NCBI RefSeq assembly: GCF_900233005.1
Contig: NZ_LT960611.1
Span: 3,038,001-3,102,000, forward strand
Reading direction: 5' to 3'
Origin: Vibrio tapetis subsp. tapetis
Lineage (GTDB): Bacteria > Pseudomonadota > Gammaproteobacteria > Enterobacterales > Vibrionaceae
Length of the DNA: 64,000 nucleotides
Part shown: piece after piece, positions 33,993 to 43,867 of the stretch
Layout: each line of letters opens with the position of its first letter
Numbering within the stretch: position 1 is the stretch's first letter
Notes under the pieces: generated by a model
The model's database searches: none
Seen by the model: only the letters and a program-made list of their open reading frames with translations
What the model was told of the DNA's origin: nothing
Program-made: the position numbers and the translations under genes

Positions 33993-35177
33993 TTATTCGA
34001 AGATTTTAGCAACAACACCAGCACCAACTGTACGGCCACCTTCACGGATTGCGAAGCGTAGACCTTCGTCCATCGCGATTGGAGCGATTAGGCTAACAGT
34101 CATTTGAACGTTGTCACCAGGCATTACCATTTCAACGCCTTCAGGAAGCGTGATGTCACCAGTTACGTCCGTAGTACGGAAGTAGAACTGTGGACGGTAG
34201 CCTTTGAAGAACGGAGTATGACGGCCGCCTTCGTCTTTAGAAAGTACGTATACTTCAGACTCAAACTTAGTGTGTGGGTTGATAGAACCTTTAGCAGCAA
34301 GTACTTGGCCACGTTCAACGTCATCACGCTTAGTACCACGTAGAAGTGCACCAACGTTCTCACCAGCACGACCTTCGTCAAGCAGCTTACGGAACATTTC
34401 AACACCAGTACAAGTAGTAAGAGTTGTCTCTTTGATACCAACGATTTCTACTTCGTCACCTACACGTAGGATACCGCGCTCGATACGACCAGTAACAACA
34501 GTACCACGACCTTGGATTGAGAATACATCTTCAATAGGAAGTAGGAACGGTAGATCTACAGCACGCTCTGGAAGAGGAATGTAAGAATCTAGTGCTTCTG
34601 CAAGCTCAACGATCTTGTCTTCCCACTGCTTTTCGCCGTTTAGAGCGCCAAGAGCAGAACCTTGGATTACCGGAAGGTCATCACCTGGGTATTCGTACTC
34701 AGAAAGAAGTTCACGAACTTCCATCTCAACTAGCTCTAGAAGCTCTTCATCATCAACCATGTCACATTTGTTCATGAATACGATGATGTAAGGGATACCA
34801 ACTTGACGACCAAGTAGGATGTGCTCACGAGTTTGTGGCATAGGGCCATCTGTCGCAGCAACAACTAGGATACCGCCGTCCATTTGCGCAGCACCAGTGA
34901 TCATGTTTTTAACGTAATCGGCGTGTCCTGGGCAATCTACGTGTGCGTAGTGACGTTCAGGTGTATCGTACTCAACGTGAGAAGTAGCGATTGTGATACC
35001 ACGCTCGCGCTCTTCTGGAGCGTTATCGATAGATGCGAAGTCTTTCGCTTCACCGCCGTATACTTTTGACAAAGTAGTACAGATAGCAGCAGTTAGAGTT
35101 GTTTTACCGTGGTCAACGTGGCCGATAGTACCAACGTTTACGTGCGGTTTCGTACGTTCAAATTTTTCTTTAGACAC
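33993..35177 (-). CDS. tuf: Elongation factor Tu
   Basis: EF-Tu delivers aminoacyl-tRNA to the ribosome using GTP. The 394-residue protein has the Vibrio/E. coli length, the P-loop [10 protein letters not shown], the effector [21 protein letters not shown], the NKCD guanine motif and the C-terminal [11 protein letters not shown]. It is the fourth gene of rpsL-rpsG-fusA-tuf, as tufA, yet secE follows it, as expected for tufB. Only one tuf is in the window, and it may be a recombinant tufA/tufB copy. Confidence 0.99.
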   Translation of the reverse strand: MSKEKFERTKPHVNVGTIGHVDHGKTTLTAAICTTLSKVYGGEAKDFASIDNAPEERERGITIATSHVEYDTPERHYAHVDCPGHADYVKNMITGAAQMDGGILVVAATDGPMPQTREHILLGRQVGIPYIIVFMNKCDMVDDEELLELVEMEVRELLSEYEYPGDDLPVIQGSALGALNGEKQWEDKIVELAEALDSYIPLPERAVDLPFLLPIEDVFSIQGRGTVVTGRIERGILRVGDEVEIVGIKETTLTTCTGVEMFRKLLDEGRAGENVGALLRGTKRDDVERGQVLAAKGSINPHTKFESEVYVLSKDEGGRHTPFFKGYRPQFYFRTTDVTGDITLPEGVEMVMPGDNVQMTVSLIAPIAMDEGLRFAIREGGRTVGAGVVAKIFE

Positions 35178-35320
35178 GATCGTGTTCCTTCCTAGTTATG
35201 ATTCACATCGGAATAAGCTCCGATATGCGCCAGAATTTGCTATTTTATGCGCCAACACGCGTTAGCGCAATATTTGAACTCATTGATCTTCCAAAAAAGA
35301 AGAAAAATGTGCCCAGTTTT

Positions 35321-37417
35321 TTAACCACGCTCTGCAATGATTGCATTTGCAACATTTTTTGGCACTTCAGCGTACTCACTAAACTCCATAGAGTAAGAAG
35401 CACGACCTTGTGTCGCAGAACGTAAATCAGTTGCGTAACCGAACATGACAGACAACGGAACTTGTGCACGAATTATCTTCAGGCCAGCTGTCCCCTCGTC
35501 CATACCTTCGATGATGCCGCGACGACGGTTAATGTCACCAACAACGTCACCCATCCAGTCTTCTGGAGTCGTTACTTCAACTTTCATCATAGGCTCTAGC
35601 AGAACTGGTTGCGCTTCTAGCGCTCCCGATCTGAAAGCCATAGAGGCAGCGATTACAAACGCCATCTCACTTGAATCTACTTCGTGGTATGAACCATCAT
35701 ATAGTGTAGCTTTGATATCCAGAACTGGATAGCCAGCAAGCACACCATTATTCATTTGCTCTTCAACGCCTTTCGCGACAGAACCAATAAATTCTTTTGG
35801 CACAATACCGTTAGCAATGTCATTAACGAAAACAAAGCCTTCGCCAACTTCTGATGGTTCAAGTTTCAGCCATACGTGACCGTATTGACCTTTACCACCA
35901 TGCTCACGAATAAATTTACCTTCAGCGTTTGCTGTACCACGAATGGTTTCACGGTAAGCAACTTGCGGATTACCAACGTTGCAGTTCACGCCAAACTCGC
36001 GCTTCATACGGTCAACAATGATATCCAAGTGCAGTTCACCCATGCCAGAAATCAGAGTCTGGCCTGTTTCGTCATCCATATCAACACGGAACGATGGATC
36101 TTCTGCCGCTAGTTTACCTAACGCGATGGTCATTTTATCTTGATCAGCTTGAGAGCGAGGCTCTACAACGATCTGAATAACTGGGTCTGGGAATTCCATG
36201 CGCTCTAGAACAATCTTATGGTTCTGATCACATAGAGTTTCACCTGTGGTCACATCTTTTAAGCCAATAATAGCGGCGATGTCACCTGCTCGTACTTCTT
36301 TCACTTCTTCACGTTTGTTTGAGTGCATTTGAACAATGCGCCCTAAACGTTCACGCTGCTGCTTAACTGAGTTGTAAGCTGTTTTACCGCTTTCAACAAC
36401 GCCAGAATAAACACGAATGAAAGTTAATGTACCAACGAATGGGTCAGTTGCAATCTTAAATGCCAGTGCCGAAAACGGTTCGTTATCGTCTGCATGACGC
36501 TCTACTTCGTTCTCGTTTTCATCGATTCCCTTAATAGCAGGAACATCAACAGGAGAAGGAAGGAACTCAACAACAGCATCAAGAACAGCCTGTACACCTT
36601 TGTTTTTAAACGCACTACCACAAGTAGCAAGCACGATTTCATTATTAAGGGTACGAGTACGCAGACCAAGTTTGATTTCAGCTTCTGTTAGCTCACCTTC
36701 TTCAAGGTATTTATCCATCAACTCTTCGTTTGCTTCAGCCGCCGCTTCAACAAGCTCTGTGCGGTATTCTTCGGCCATTTCTTGCATATCTGCTGGAATG
36801 TCTTCATAAGTGAAGGTCATGCCTTGATCGGCTTCATTCCAGTTAATTGCTTTCATCTTGATAAGGTCAACAACACCTTTAAACTCATCTTCTGCACCAA
36901 TATTTAATTGGATTGGAACTGGGTTTGCACCAAGACGATCTTTAATCTGATCAACAACGCGTAAGAAATCTGCGCCAGTACGGTCCATTTTATTAACGAA
37001 AACCATACGTGGAACTTGATACTTATCAGCTTGACGCCATACGGTCTCTGACTGCGGTTCAACACCTGATGAGCCACAGAACACAACAACCGCGCCATCT
37101 AGTACACGTAAAGAACGTTCTACTTCAATCGTAAAATCTACGTGTCCAGGAGTATCAATAATGTTGATGCGGTGATCGGGGTATTGTGCTTCCATGCCAC
37201 GCCAAAACGTAGTGGTCGCAGCCGATGTGATCGTAATACCACGCTCTTGTTCTTGCTCCATCCAGTCCATGGTCGCAGCGCCATCGTGAACTTCGCCAAT
37301 TTTGTGAGAAAGGCCAGTATAGAACAGAATACGTTCACTTGTGGTGGTTTTACCTGCATCTACGTGAGCAACGATACCGATGTTACGGTAGCGCTCAATA
37401 GGAGTTTTACGAGCCAC
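35321..37417 (-). CDS. fusA: Elongation factor G
   Basis: EF-G translocates the ribosome and, with RRF, recycles it. The 698-residue protein has the P-loop [35 protein letters not shown] and the five-domain layout, including the domain IV segment [16 protein letters not shown]. At 698 residues it is the canonical translational copy, supported by its str-operon place between rpsG and tuf. The 156-nt gap from rpsG contains two strong inverted repeats. Confidence 0.99.
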   Translation of the reverse strand: MARKTPIERYRNIGIVAHVDAGKTTTSERILFYTGLSHKIGEVHDGAATMDWMEQEQERGITITSAATTTFWRGMEAQYPDHRINIIDTPGHVDFTIEVERSLRVLDGAVVVFCGSSGVEPQSETVWRQADKYQVPRMVFVNKMDRTGADFLRVVDQIKDRLGANPVPIQLNIGAEDEFKGVVDLIKMKAINWNEADQGMTFTYEDIPADMQEMAEEYRTELVEAAAEANEELMDKYLEEGELTEAEIKLGLRTRTLNNEIVLATCGSAFKNKGVQAVLDAVVEFLPSPVDVPAIKGIDENENEVERHADDNEPFSALAFKIATDPFVGTLTFIRVYSGVVESGKTAYNSVKQQRERLGRIVQMHSNKREEVKEVRAGDIAAIIGLKDVTTGETLCDQNHKIVLERMEFPDPVIQIVVEPRSQADQDKMTIALGKLAAEDPSFRVDMDDETGQTLISGMGELHLDIIVDRMKREFGVNCNVGNPQVAYRETIRGTANAEGKFIREHGGKGQYGHVWLKLEPSEVGEGFVFVNDIANGIVPKEFIGSVAKGVEEQMNNGVLAGYPVLDIKATLYDGSYHEVDSSEMAFVIAASMAFRSGALEAQPVLLEPMMKVEVTTPEDWMGDVVGDINRRRGIIEGMDEGTAGLKIIRAQVPLSVMFGYATDLRSATQGRASYSMEFSEYAEVPKNVANAIIAERG

Positions 37418-37442
37418 GGTTGAATCCTCTTTACTTAGAGAC

Positions 37443-37517
37443 TTAGGGACTATTGCTATGTCTAGATCTTAGATTATTGCAAAAAAGCACTGCCCTAGAT
37501 ATAGCAATAGTTCCTAG
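37443..37517 (-). repeat. Long inverted repeat in the rpsG-fusA gap
   Basis: A 23-nt left arm at 37443-37465 (containing CTATTGCTATGTCTAG) pairs with a right arm at 37495-37517 (containing CTAGATATAGCAATAG); three positions differ. The loop is 29 nt. In the mRNA this would make a long hairpin before the fusA start. Confidence 0.75.
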
Positions 37518-37538
37518 CATACGCATAGGAACTAAAGA

Positions 37539-37564
37539 AGTACTGCAGGGATCCCCGCAGTACT
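37539..37564 (-). repeat. Near-perfect palindrome just after rpsG
   Basis: AGTACTGCAGGGA and TCCCCGCAGTACT form a 26-nt palindrome with one mismatch, 9 nt beyond the rpsG stop. There is no proper T-run, so it is more likely an mRNA stability or processing element than a terminator. Confidence 0.7.
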
Positions 37565-37573
37565 ATAAAGGTA

Positions 37574-38044
37574 TTACCAGCGGTAATGAGCAAACGCTTT
37601 GTTAGCGTCAGCCATGCGGTGAACGTCTTCACGTTTCTTAACCGCAGTACCTTTGTTCTCAGACGCGTCTAGCATTTCAGCAGCTAGGCGTTGAGCCATA
37701 GATTTTTCACCACGCTTACGCGCAGCTTCAACTACCCAACGCATAGCAAGAGCGTTACGGCGAACCGGACGAACTTCTACAGGTACTTGGTAAGTTGAAC
37801 CACCCACACGGCGAGATTTAACTTCTACCGCTGGACGAACATTTTCAAGAGCTTCTTCAAATACAGCTAAGTGATCTTTACCAGATTTCTCAGCCATAAC
37901 TTCTAGTGCAGTGTAAACAATTTTCTCTGCAGTAGATTTCTTTCCGTCAACCATTAGGATGTTAACGAATTTTGCCAGCAATTCAGATTTGAATTTAGGA
38001 TCTGGAAGGATCTTACGCTGGCCTATAACGCGACGACGTGGCAT
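37574..38044 (-). CDS. rpsG: 30S ribosomal protein S7
   Basis: S7 starts assembly of the 30S head and is the feedback repressor of the str operon in E. coli, acting at the rpsL-rpsG gap. The 156-residue protein starts [18 protein letters not shown] and contains [20 protein letters not shown] and a C-terminal [15 protein letters not shown]. It follows rpsL by 105 nt. Confidence 0.99.
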   Translation of the reverse strand: MPRRRVIGQRKILPDPKFKSELLAKFVNILMVDGKKSTAEKIVYTALEVMAEKSGKDHLAVFEEALENVRPAVEVKSRRVGGSTYQVPVEVRPVRRNALAMRWVVEAARKRGEKSMAQRLAAEMLDASENKGTAVKKREDVHRMADANKAFAHYRW

Positions 38045-38149
38045 GGATGTATCTCCGTTGTCTTCTTCAGGTTATCCAAAACTTTTCAGTTTCTTCAAAA
38101 ATTAAGAATTAAAATTAATTTAGTGTTTGGCCTTACTTAACGGAATCCA

Positions 38150-38527
<378 letters not shown>

Positions 38528-38605
38528 CTAGCTCCTGATTTACTTAAAGTAAGCTTGATGAAAAATCTAGTCCTAGATGCACTATCGTACAAATAGGGAC
38601 GCAAA

Positions 38606-38634
38606 ATTCTATTCAGCGCAGAGGGATGTGTCAA
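38606..38634 (-). promoter_or_regulatory. str operon promoter (rpsL)
   Basis: On the minus strand a perfect TTGACA (38629-38634) and TAGAAT (38606-38611) are exactly 17 nt apart, the strongest sigma70 promoter I see in the window. Confidence 0.85.
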
Positions 38635-38762
38635 GAAATATACAGATCTTTTTTCATAAGGGGCTGAATACCGGTCTATCGACTGAGTCACATTTTCGAA
38701 TGGTTATTCAGCTTATTGCTTGTTGGGTATTTCTATTCGTGCTTTAGAGCAGGATTAACCGC

Positions 38763-39044
38763 TTAATCCCACGTCATGGTCTGGCTATGTCGCTCTGTAA
38801 GCGTCACCCAGCCACTAAAGTCGACAACTTCAAACCTAACATCAACAAATTCATTCAAGCCGCGAGCGTCGATATCAGCACTTAATAAGAACACTCGCTC
38901 TGGTGCAACATGAATCAATTTGAAATCTTTATGACCAGCATTCGCCGCATAGATAGCAGCTTCGACCAAGATAAACTCATCGCTCTCATTTGAATACTGC
39001 ATAGCATCATTCAATCCAGCAATGGTTTTTATAATATGTAGCAT
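38763..39044 (-). CDS. tusB: Sulfur relay protein TusB
   Basis: TusB is part of the TusBCD complex that passes persulfide sulfur from TusA to TusE for 2-thiouridine formation at tRNA position 34. The 93-residue protein starts MLHIIKTIAGLNDAM and shows FILVEAAIYAAN and LLSADIDARG, typical of the DsrH/TusB fold. Order tusD-tusC-tusB immediately upstream of rpsL matches E. coli. A 79-nt gap separates it from tusC. Confidence 0.93.
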   Translation of the reverse strand: MLHIIKTIAGLNDAMQYSNESDEFILVEAAIYAANAGHKDFKLIHVAPERVFLLSADIDARGLNEFVDVRFEVVDFSGWVTLTERHSQTMTWD

Positions 39045-39123
39045 GCTGCAGTTACCTATCTAAAAGAGAAATATTCCTAACTAAGAGAGGAATATTCGAG
39101 AAAAACGGGAGATAACATTCGCC

Positions 39124-39480
39124 TTAAAAGGTCAGTAACTTGCCCGCAGATTGCATGACACCGGTTAATTCAGCAGGTGAAAGTGGCTGAACGTCTATCA
39201 CTAACGTCGCTTCTTTTAACCCCCTTTCAGCTAATGATTGCTGACAGACGTAAACCTGTTCTATGTCATAAAGGTCGAACAGCTTCAGCATAGGGGCATA
39301 AGCTTTACTTTGAATAGCCACTGGATTTTGCGCGTTAACGAGCTGAGGGACTCCCTCGCCAAGAAAAATAACGCTAATATCTTCGCAATATGCGGATGCC
39401 GCTAATAGAGCATCAACGCCTTCTCGCCCAGCATTCGTACTATGGGGGGCACTGCGAAATACAAAGGTTAATTGACTCAA
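39124..39480 (-). CDS. tusC: Sulfur relay protein TusC
   Basis: TusC is the DsrF-like subunit of TusBCD. The 118-residue protein has the N-terminal [22 protein letters not shown] of the family and [13 protein letters not shown]. Its start overlaps the tusD stop by 4 nt, so the two are translationally coupled. No catalytic Cys is expected in this subunit. Confidence 0.94.
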   Translation of the reverse strand: MSQLTFVFRSAPHSTNAGREGVDALLAASAYCEDISVIFLGEGVPQLVNAQNPVAIQSKAYAPMLKLFDLYDIEQVYVCQQSLAERGLKEATLVIDVQPLSPAELTGVMQSAGKLLTF

Positions 39481-39908
39481 AACTGCACCACTCTGTCTTG
39501 GGTTAACAAGGCTTCGGCTAAACTACCTAACCCCGCCTGTTCAAAACCGTCAGCAAGATTATGATTATCTAAAGCATGTTGCTGCGCTTCATCAGGGCTA
39601 ACAATGCCACGTCTTAAGGCCGCCGCAACACAAGTTTCCAGTCTCACATCATTCTTTATTGCGAGCTCTTGCCATGCTGTCGTTAAGTCAAATTCATCGT
39701 TAGCAGGCACGGTTAACGCACTGCCATTTGTCACGCCATCTTGATAGAAAAACACACTCACTAAACGGTGCCCTTTTTCTAGCAAAGCGCGCGCAAACTG
39801 ATAAGCATTACGAGCAGACTGGCTGCCATAGACAGCCCCGTTTACCACTAAACTATACGTTAATGGTTCGCTGGCCGACAATCGCTCTGCTGACTCAGCA
39901 GTACTCAC
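39477..39908 (-). CDS. tusD: Sulfurtransferase TusD
   Basis: TusD is the catalytic subunit of TusBCD and carries the persulfide. The 143-residue protein has SYGSQ-like [30 protein letters not shown] and [12 protein letters not shown] with the probable active Cys near residue 94. It is about 15 residues longer at the N-terminus than E. coli TusD; the extension [14 protein letters not shown] overlaps the upstream regulator gene by 4 nt, so the annotated start is supported by coupling. Confidence 0.93.
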   Translation of the reverse strand: MSTAESAERLSASEPLTYSLVVNGAVYGSQSARNAYQFARALLEKGHRLVSVFFYQDGVTNGSALTVPANDEFDLTTAWQELAIKNDVRLETCVAAALRRGIVSPDEAQQHALDNHNLADGFEQAGLGSLAEALLTQDRVVQF

Positions 39909-40633
39909 TTTTCGCCATCCTCGGTTTTACGCTGACGAATATACAAATACACAGTGTGCTTTGAAATATTAAGACGGTCAGCAACACGGTTAATTGCGTC
40001 TTTAATATCAAAGATGCCTTTATCGTATAAATCCATCACAATCTGACGGTTTTTTGTATTATTGGATACGGACTTATCACCATTAATATCTTCAATAGTG
40101 CGCTCTACTGTTTGATCAACCAGCTCTTCAACATCACTTGCAAAGTTAACCGAAGAAGCCGCATCTTTCGCATCACTGGCTGGCATGAAGGCTTTTAGCA
40201 CCTGAGAAAATGGCGCATCCAAATTAATATTGATACACAAAAGCCCGATAACTCGGTTATCTGAATTACGAATGGCAATCGTAATCGACTTCATCAATAC
40301 GCCGCCTTTCGCTCGCGTAAAGTACGAACGAGAGAAATTGCGCTCGGAACCTTCAATATCTTGCAACATTTTCAAGGCGAGATCGGTGATCGGTGAACCG
40401 ACCTGTCGTCCAGTATTCTCACCATTGGCAATCTTGACTGCTGAAGTGTTCAGATCTTCGAGTGAATGCAGAACGATTTCACAGTGAGGACCAATCAAGC
40501 TAGCAAGGCCATCAACCACGGCTTCGTACGAGCGAAGAATGGTGTTGTCATGCACGGTAAAGGGTTTTACATCTACGGATTCCATTTCCAGAAGTGAATC
40601 CGCATAATTTGCGTCTGTTGTATTCACGAGCAC
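39905..40633 (-). CDS. YheO-type transcriptional regulator (PAS-like plus HTH)
   Basis: A 242-residue putative regulator with an N-terminal YheO-like PAS domain ([41 protein letters not shown]) and a C-terminal helix-turn-helix ([26 protein letters not shown]) of the DauR type. E. coli yheO has the same position before tusDCB. The start is GTG at 40633 or a second GTG at 40627, which is better placed behind AGG. It overlaps tusD by 4 nt, so it is the first gene of a regulator-tusDCB operon. Target and ligand unknown. Confidence 0.9.
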   Translation of the reverse strand: MLVNTTDANYADSLLEMESVDVKPFTVHDNTILRSYEAVVDGLASLIGPHCEIVLHSLEDLNTSAVKIANGENTGRQVGSPITDLALKMLQDIEGSERNFSRSYFTRAKGGVLMKSITIAIRNSDNRVIGLLCININLDAPFSQVLKAFMPASDAKDAASSVNFASDVEELVDQTVERTIEDINGDKSVSNNTKNRQIVMDLYDKGIFDIKDAINRVADRLNISKHTVYLYIRQRKTEDGEK

Positions 40634-40766
40634 CTGCCCAAGTTAAAAGCTTTATCTCAACTAATTAACGCAAGTTTATCAGAAAATTTGAAGAGGCAAC
40701 GTCTACAAACATTAACAAGAAGTGACTTAGAGCAAACAATAGCGAATTTAACGAGGAAAATTGCAT

Positions 40767-40794
40767 AAAAAAAGAGCTCGTTGTGAGCTCTTTC
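40767..40794 (-). terminator. Terminator after the FkpA-like gene
   Basis: On the minus strand AAAGAGCTC pairs with GAGCTCTTT around ACAAC, followed by a T7 run. Confidence 0.85.
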
Positions 40795-40819
40795 TCTAGT
40801 ACTTTACAGCTAAGGAGAC

Positions 40820-41599
40820 TTATTGAGTCTTTGTCGCCGCATCTGCACCATCAATGTTTAGCAACTCCACTTCGAATACAAGTGTTGAGTTAGCTGGAAT
40901 TGTTGGTGTGTCTTGTGGGCCGTAAGCAAGTTCAGGTGGGATAACGAACTTGTACTTAGAACCAACTTGCATCAACTGTACGCCTTCTGTCCAACCAGGA
41001 ATTACACGGTTCAGAGGGAAAGTCGCCGATTGATCGCGATCGTAAGAGCTATCGAACTTAGTGCCGTCAATTAGTGTACCCGTGTAGTGTACTTCTACCG
41101 TATCAGTGTCTACCGGAGACGCGCCTTCAGCAGGTGTTAGCACTTGATAAAGAAGGCCAGAATCTGTTTTAGTTACGCCTTCCATTTTTTCAAATTCAGC
41201 ACGGAAATCTGCGCCTTTCTTTTCAGCAGCAGCTGATTTTTCTGCAGCTTGAGCCTGCATCTTCTCTGCTACACGCTTATCTAGAGATTCTAAAGCCAGG
41301 CGAATTTCTTCTTCGTTTAGCTCAGGGTTACCTGCAAATACGTGCTCGATACCTTTAAGAACGATGTCTTTTTTCAGCTCAATGCCGATTTCGTTTGGCT
41401 TTTCGATGCTAGTATTTAGATAGTTAGCGAATGAAACGCCAATTGCGTATGCCGCTTTGTCATCATCATTTTGGAAAGCTACTTGAGCAACTTGCTCAAC
41501 CTTTGCGGTTTCTTCTACTTTTGGTGCTTCTTCTTTTTGACAACCTACAGCTAACACGACAGTCGCAGCAAGCAAAGACACTTTAAAAAAAGGTTTCAT
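40820..41599 (-). CDS. fkpA: FKBP-type peptidyl-prolyl isomerase, FkpA-like lipoprotein
   Basis: A 259-residue cell-envelope foldase. The N-terminal dimerisation domain (AYAIGVSFANYLNTSIEKP) and a long charged helix (EKMQAQAAEKSAAAEKKGAD) lead to a C-terminal FKBP domain with VEVHYTGTLIDGTKFDSS, FPLNRVIPGWTEGVQLM and YGPQDTPTIPANSTLVFEVEL. The signal peptide ends in LAVGC, a lipobox with Cys21, so unlike the soluble E. coli FkpA this protein is predicted to be a lipoprotein. I start at the ATG at 41599; the frame opens four codons earlier. Its position before slyX/slyD matches E. coli. Confidence 0.92.
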   Translation of the reverse strand: MKPFFKVSLLAATVVLAVGCQKEEAPKVEETAKVEQVAQVAFQNDDDKAAYAIGVSFANYLNTSIEKPNEIGIELKKDIVLKGIEHVFAGNPELNEEEIRLALESLDKRVAEKMQAQAAEKSAAAEKKGADFRAEFEKMEGVTKTDSGLLYQVLTPAEGASPVDTDTVEVHYTGTLIDGTKFDSSYDRDQSATFPLNRVIPGWTEGVQLMQVGSKYKFVIPPELAYGPQDTPTIPANSTLVFEVELLNIDGADAATKTQ

Positions 41600-41787
41600 T
41601 AATATCTCCAAATTATGGCCTAGCCATTTTATCTATACTTGGTTAGGTAAGTAGATGTTTTCAAATACAGGCCTAGACAAATATACTCTTTTGTTCCGTA
41701 CAACATATATGGGCACGGCTTAGTGCAAATTCAACGTTGCATCAATATACTAGTATCATGTCCTTAGACACAAACCGGAATTTTTCA

Positions 41788-42789
41788 ATGATGCGGACAG
41801 TCTCTCATTCCATTATTACAACCATTGTCATATTACTGTTAAATGGCTGTTTTTTTGATGCCAAGAACGATCAGCGATGGGTGATTGAACCTCAAGGTTC
41901 TACCAGCTTCGCTCTGAGCCGAGACGGTCGTTTCGCTTTACTCTATTCCAAACAAAGAGATCTGCTTTTATGGGATCTGGAAAGCAATAGCGAACTCGCT
42001 GAACTAGGCCCACAAGATCCACAAGCGAATACTGTTTCGCATATCCGTATTGCAGACAGTGGCCGCTTTGCCGTTACCGCCACTCAACAAAACTTTGCTG
42101 TGTGGGATTTAGGCTGGACTCAAGCTCAAGGGCTTTGGTCTATCTCTGACGGTGTCATTCGAGACATCGACATATCCGCTGATGGTGAGCAAATTCTACT
42201 CGGCCTATCTAACGGAAAAGCCATTTACGTGGATTTAGTCACTGGAAGACGCTTAGAGTTCCTTGCTCATCGAGAAAAAGTTAATTCTGTGGCTCTTTCC
42301 CCCAATGGGCGATTCGCCTTATCGGGTGGCAATGATTACAAAGTCTATTTGTGGGATACCGAAACAAGCCAAGCGGTTCATCAATTTGAGCACGACAACC
42401 GCATTGTGCGAGTCGCGCTTCAGCGTGATGGTAAATACGCCTTTTCATCAGACAGCGCCAATGATGCCTTCGTGTGGGATTTAACAACAGGTGAGAAAAT
42501 CGCAGAATTGAAAGCATTCGACCGTCAGCTCATCTTCACCAGTGCGCGTTTTTCTGATGATGGCAAACAACTTCTCACTGGGACACCAGGAGGACGAGTG
42601 ATGCTATGGGATGCCATGAGTGGAAAACGAATCGACTATTGGCAAGTAGAGCCACAAAAAGATGCTCGTCCACCGCGAGCTGTGGTGTATGATGCCACTT
42701 TCGATAATAAGCAAAGAATTATTTCCGCAACTTCTGCAGGCATTGCACAAGCATGGCGGATAGAACCTCAATGGTATAGTAATGACTGA
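41788..42789 (+). CDS. WD40-repeat lipoprotein
   Basis: A 333-residue secreted lipoprotein: MMRTVSHSIITTIVILLLNGCFF has a lipobox with the acylated Cys near residue 20. At least five WD-type blades are seen, ending in LLLWDLESN, FAVWDLGW, VYLWDTETSQ, AFVWDLTTGEK and VMLWDAMSGK, which with the C-terminal AWRIEP would close a six- or seven-bladed propeller. GGA lies 8 nt before the chosen ATG; the frame extends to 41737. The stop overlaps slyX by 8 nt. Role unknown; envelope scaffolding is a guess. Confidence 0.85.
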   Translation: MMRTVSHSIITTIVILLLNGCFFDAKNDQRWVIEPQGSTSFALSRDGRFALLYSKQRDLLLWDLESNSELAELGPQDPQANTVSHIRIADSGRFAVTATQQNFAVWDLGWTQAQGLWSISDGVIRDIDISADGEQILLGLSNGKAIYVDLVTGRRLEFLAHREKVNSVALSPNGRFALSGGNDYKVYLWDTETSQAVHQFEHDNRIVRVALQRDGKYAFSSDSANDAFVWDLTTGEKIAELKAFDRQLIFTSARFSDDGKQLLTGTPGGRVMLWDAMSGKRIDYWQVEPQKDARPPRAVVYDATFDNKQRIISATSAGIAQAWRIEPQWYSND

Positions 42790-43012
42790 TCAAAACAGCA
42801 CCGAAGCCCTATTCACACGTATAGATGACCTAGAATGCAAGCTGGCCTTCCAAGAACAGACCATTGATGAGCTAAACGACGCACTAAGCCAGCAGCAGCT
42901 ACTCATCACCAAGATGCAAGACCAAATGAAATTTGTGGTCGGTAAAGTGAAGAACATGGATGGCTCGAATCTGGCTGATGCGTCAGAAGAGACACCGCCG
43001 CCGCATTATTAA
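42782..43012 (+). CDS. slyX: SlyX family coiled-coil protein
   Basis: A 76-residue protein of unknown function with an almost continuous coiled coil (RIDDLECKLAFQEQTIDELNDAL) and the conserved end PPPHY. It overlaps the WD40 lipoprotein gene by 8 nt, so the two are translationally coupled. slyX normally lies between fkpA and slyD, as here. A GGGTTAC heptamer array starts one base after its stop codon. Confidence 0.93.
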   Translation: MTDQNSTEALFTRIDDLECKLAFQEQTIDELNDALSQQQLLITKMQDQMKFVVGKVKNMDGSNLADASEETPPPHY

Positions 43013-43013
43013 C

Positions 43014-43132
43014 GGGTTACGGGTTACGGGTTACGGGTTACGGGTTACGGGTTAATTTCCAACCTCACAACAAAGTTGTCAACGCTTTGCCTGTCACCGG
43101 TAGGACGAAGTCCGCCCTATTACCCGTTACCT
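43014..43132 (+). repeat. Heptad element A: GGGTTAC array plus GTAG hairpin
   Basis: Five perfect GGGTTAC units (43014-43048) and a partial sixth are followed by about 44 nt of spacer, then GTAG at 43100-43103, a GGAC-GAA-GTCC mini-hairpin (43103-43113) and TTACCCGTTACC, close to the reverse complement of the array. The array begins directly after the slyX stop. Confidence 0.85.
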
Positions 43133-43144
43133 AGCTTCGTATAT

Positions 43145-43172
43145 AAAAAAACCTCCTTTCGGAGGTTTTTTT
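43145..43172. terminator. Bidirectional terminator between slyX and slyD
   Basis: AAAAAAACCTCC pairs with GGAGGTTTTTTT around TTTC, with T-runs on both strands. Confidence 0.9.
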
Positions 43173-43182
43173 ATATCAGTTA

Positions 43183-43770
43183 TTAGTGCGAACCGCAGCT
43201 ACCGCCACCGCAGCAGCCTTCTTTTTTCTCTTCGTGACCGTGGTCATGGCCTTCGCCGCCACAACAGCCGCCTTCGTGATCGTGGCCTTCGCTACCACAA
43301 CCGCCTTCTTTATGAATGTGGCCGTGCTCAACTTCTTCTGCAGTTGCTTCACGAATCGCGACAACTTCTACATCGAAAGTCAGTGTTTGACCTGCAAGCA
43401 TGTGGTTGCCATCAACCACAACTTCATCACCATCAACTTCTGTTACTTCAACAGGGATCGGACCTTGGTCAGTATCCGCTAGGAAACGCATGCCAACTTC
43501 GATTTCTTCTACGCCTTGGAATACGTCAGCAGGAACACGTTGAACTAGGTCATCGTTGTGCTCGCCGTAAGCTTCGTCAGGAGAAACAGTCGCAGAAAAT
43601 TTTGCGCCCACTTCTTTGCCTTCAAGCTCATTTTCCAAACCAGTAATTAGGTTGTTGTGGCCGTGTAAGTAATCCAGAGGTGCTTCAATCGTTGATTGAT
43701 CAACAACAACGCCATCTTCTAGTTTTACTTGGTAAGCAACGCTAACCACTGTGTTTTTTGTAATTTTCAT
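43183..43770 (-). CDS. slyD: FKBP-type prolyl isomerase and metallochaperone SlyD
   Basis: SlyD is a cytosolic prolyl isomerase/chaperone that delivers nickel to hydrogenase in E. coli. The 195-residue protein has the FKBP core (TVVSVAYQVKLEDGVVVDQST, PLDYLHGHNNLI) with the IF chaperone insert, and a metal-binding tail from about residue 150 very rich in His, Cys and Gly (GGCCGGEGHDHGHEE, GCCGGGSCGSH). I start at the ATG at 43770 with GGAG upstream; the longer open frame reads into a heptad repeat. Confidence 0.96.
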   Translation of the reverse strand: MKITKNTVVSVAYQVKLEDGVVVDQSTIEAPLDYLHGHNNLITGLENELEGKEVGAKFSATVSPDEAYGEHNDDLVQRVPADVFQGVEEIEVGMRFLADTDQGPIPVEVTEVDGDEVVVDGNHMLAGQTLTFDVEVVAIREATAEEVEHGHIHKEGGCGSEGHDHEGGCCGGEGHDHGHEEKKEGCCGGGSCGSH

Positions 43771-43778
43771 GGAGACTC

Positions 43779-43820
43779 CAAGGTTTAAGGTCCTAGGAGC
43801 AAGGAACAAGGCCCTAGGAG
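43779..43820. repeat. Heptad array G upstream of slyD
   Basis: Six 7-nt units in phase: CAAGGTT, TAAGGTC, CTAGGAG, CAAGGAA, CAAGGCC, CTAGGAG. No GTAG hairpin core is seen nearby, so it may be a remnant. It forms part of the slyD leader, 8 nt before the start codon. Confidence 0.6.
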
Positions 43821-43867
43821 AAATAATAAAGACACCGCTATTATGGGGATGAATTATAAAAACTCAA

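Noticed and set aside
43014..43055. Telomere-like GGGTTA repeat as a linear replicon end
   Set aside because: The unit is a heptamer, GGGTTAC, in the middle of conserved chromosomal genes and occurs twice; it fits an interspersed element, not a telomere.
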